A DNA stretch of 5,240 bases from Ruminococcus sp. (GTDB taxonomy: Bacteria; Bacillota; Clostridia; Oscillospirales; Ruminococcaceae): NCBI GenBank assembly GCA_003446315.1, contig DMBA01000194.1, positions 1-5,240 on the forward strand, given 5' to 3'. Positions 4,400 through 5,240 of this stretch are shown one piece after another (position 1 is the stretch's first letter; every line of letters starts with the position of its first letter). The position numbers were made by a program, and so were the translations under genes. The notes beneath the pieces are model-generated. The model was given only the letters and a program-made list of their open reading frames with translations. It was not told the origin of the DNA and ran no database searches.

Positions 4400-5240
4400 A
4401 TGTTTGAAAATATCAGGCTCTCATTGCAGGGCATAATCTCGCACAAGATTCGTTCTTTCCTGACCATGCTCGGCATTATTATCGGTATCGCAGCAATTAT
4501 CGCAATTGTTTCCACGATCGAAGGTACAAAGGAGCAGATCAAAAAGAATCTGATCGGTGCCGGCAATAATACCGTCACGATCACGCTGCAGCAAGGTGAA
4601 TGGGCAGCAGATTTCTCATGGGAAGCGCCGCCGGACAACATCCGCGTCATCACAGAAGCGCAGAAGGAGCGCATTCTGGATCTGGATGAAGTTACAAACT
4701 GCACATTGGCGCGTGTCAGATCGAATGACCAGAATCTGTTTTACATGAACAAAATGATCGAATCCGCAGCGATTTGCGGCGTAGACGAAGATGCGCTGCA
4801 AACGATGGGATATGATGTTGCAGAGGGTGTGGCATTCACACCGGAGCAGTACACCGACTTTTCGAAGGTGGCAATGATAGATTCGATTCTGGCGAATACG
4901 CTGTTCAACGGCGAAACGGCAGTCGGAAAAGTGCTGGACATCCACGGTGAGCCGTTCACGATCATCGGTGTTGTCGCACAGCGTTCTGATTTTGAACCGG
5001 TCATCAATTCGGTGGATGATTACTACACATACAGTGAAGATCAGGGCGGCAGAGTGCTGATCCCAACGAATGACTGGAGCATCTGCTTCCGTTATGACGA
5101 ACCGCAGACCTATTGCATCGTCAAAGCGAAGGACACCGACAGCATGACGCAGGCGGGCAAGAAGACCGCAGACATCCTGAACGAAAGCGTCAAGAATGTG
5201 AATGTATCTTCCGGCGAGGAGATGGATGCAGAGCAGTTTG
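4400..5240 (+). CDS. MacB/YknZ-like ABC transporter permease, N-terminal part (runs off the window)
   Basis: 280 residues are visible with no stop. The protein starts MFENIRLSLQGIISHKIRSF, the amphipathic lead-in typical of MacB/FtsX-family permeases, followed by the first membrane helix at about residues 18-38 (LTMLGIIIGIAAIIAIVS). The rest is the large extracytoplasmic MacB-type core domain: ICGVDEDALQTMGYDVAEGVAFT corresponds to the family's GVdp...GR.ft segment, though here the usual Gly-Arg is not seen, and VGKVLDIHGEPFTIIGVV (about 175-192) corresponds to the conserved iGk.i.i...ftviGV strand pair. The three remaining membrane helices should lie beyond the window. Unlike Gram-negative MacB, the ATPase is a separate protein, as in YknY/YknZ. 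The start is ATG at 4400 with GGGG at 4387-4390; the ATG at 4396 is out of frame and stops at once. The 35-base gap after the second adaptor holds no promoter. Confidence 0.92.
   Translation, partial: MFENIRLSLQGIISHKIRSFLTMLGIIIGIAAIIAIVSTIEGTKEQIKKNLIGAGNNTVTITLQQGEWAADFSWEAPPDNIRVITEAQKERILDLDEVTNCTLARVRSNDQNLFYMNKMIESAAICGVDEDALQTMGYDVAEGVAFTPEQYTDFSKVAMIDSILANTLFNGETAVGKVLDIHGEPFTIIGVVAQRSDFEPVINSVDDYYTYSEDQGGRVLIPTNDWSICFRYDEPQTYCIVKAKDTDSMTQAGKKTADILNESVKNVNVSSGEEMDAEQF

Overview
The window looks like part of a chromosome from a Gram-positive anaerobe of the Clostridia, perhaps Ruminococcus-like. That rests on moderate GC content, strong AGGAG/GGAGG ribosome binding sites, a consensus sigma-A promoter, and envelope proteins with a single N-terminal membrane anchor and no visible outer-membrane partner. 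The genus is an inference; no taxonomic marker is present.

Layout: positions 1-110 may hold the 3' end of an upstream gene (weak case). Positions 111-270 are regulatory: a short stem-loop (129-151), a promoter with perfect hexamers TTGACA (171-176) and TATAAT (195-200), an imperfect inverted repeat in the promoter spacer, and a small hairpin next to the Shine-Dalgarno of the first gene. Four same-strand genes follow in a tight operon: (1) a MacA/YknX-like membrane fusion protein (271-1725) with an unusual acidic, Met-rich, nonapeptide-repeat tail; (2) a MacB/LolD/YknY-type ABC ATPase (1741-2487), all motifs intact; (3) a second, much larger membrane fusion protein (2484-4364) overlapping the ATPase gene by ATGA; (4) a MacB/YknZ-type permease (from 4400) that runs off the window.

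Together they should form a MacAB-like export machine: the ATPase drives the permease, and the permease's extracytoplasmic domain works with the adaptors on the outer face of the membrane. The unusual point is two different adaptors in one operon. The second carries, at the tip of its helical hairpin where MacA would meet TolC, a globular domain of about 110 residues held between two nearly identical 18-residue Pro/Glu linkers. It also has a second low-complexity insertion inside its lipoyl domain. In a single-membrane cell this could be a spacer or binding module reaching into the cell wall. The transported substrate cannot be read from the sequence, and no precursor peptide, immunity gene or regulator gene is visible.
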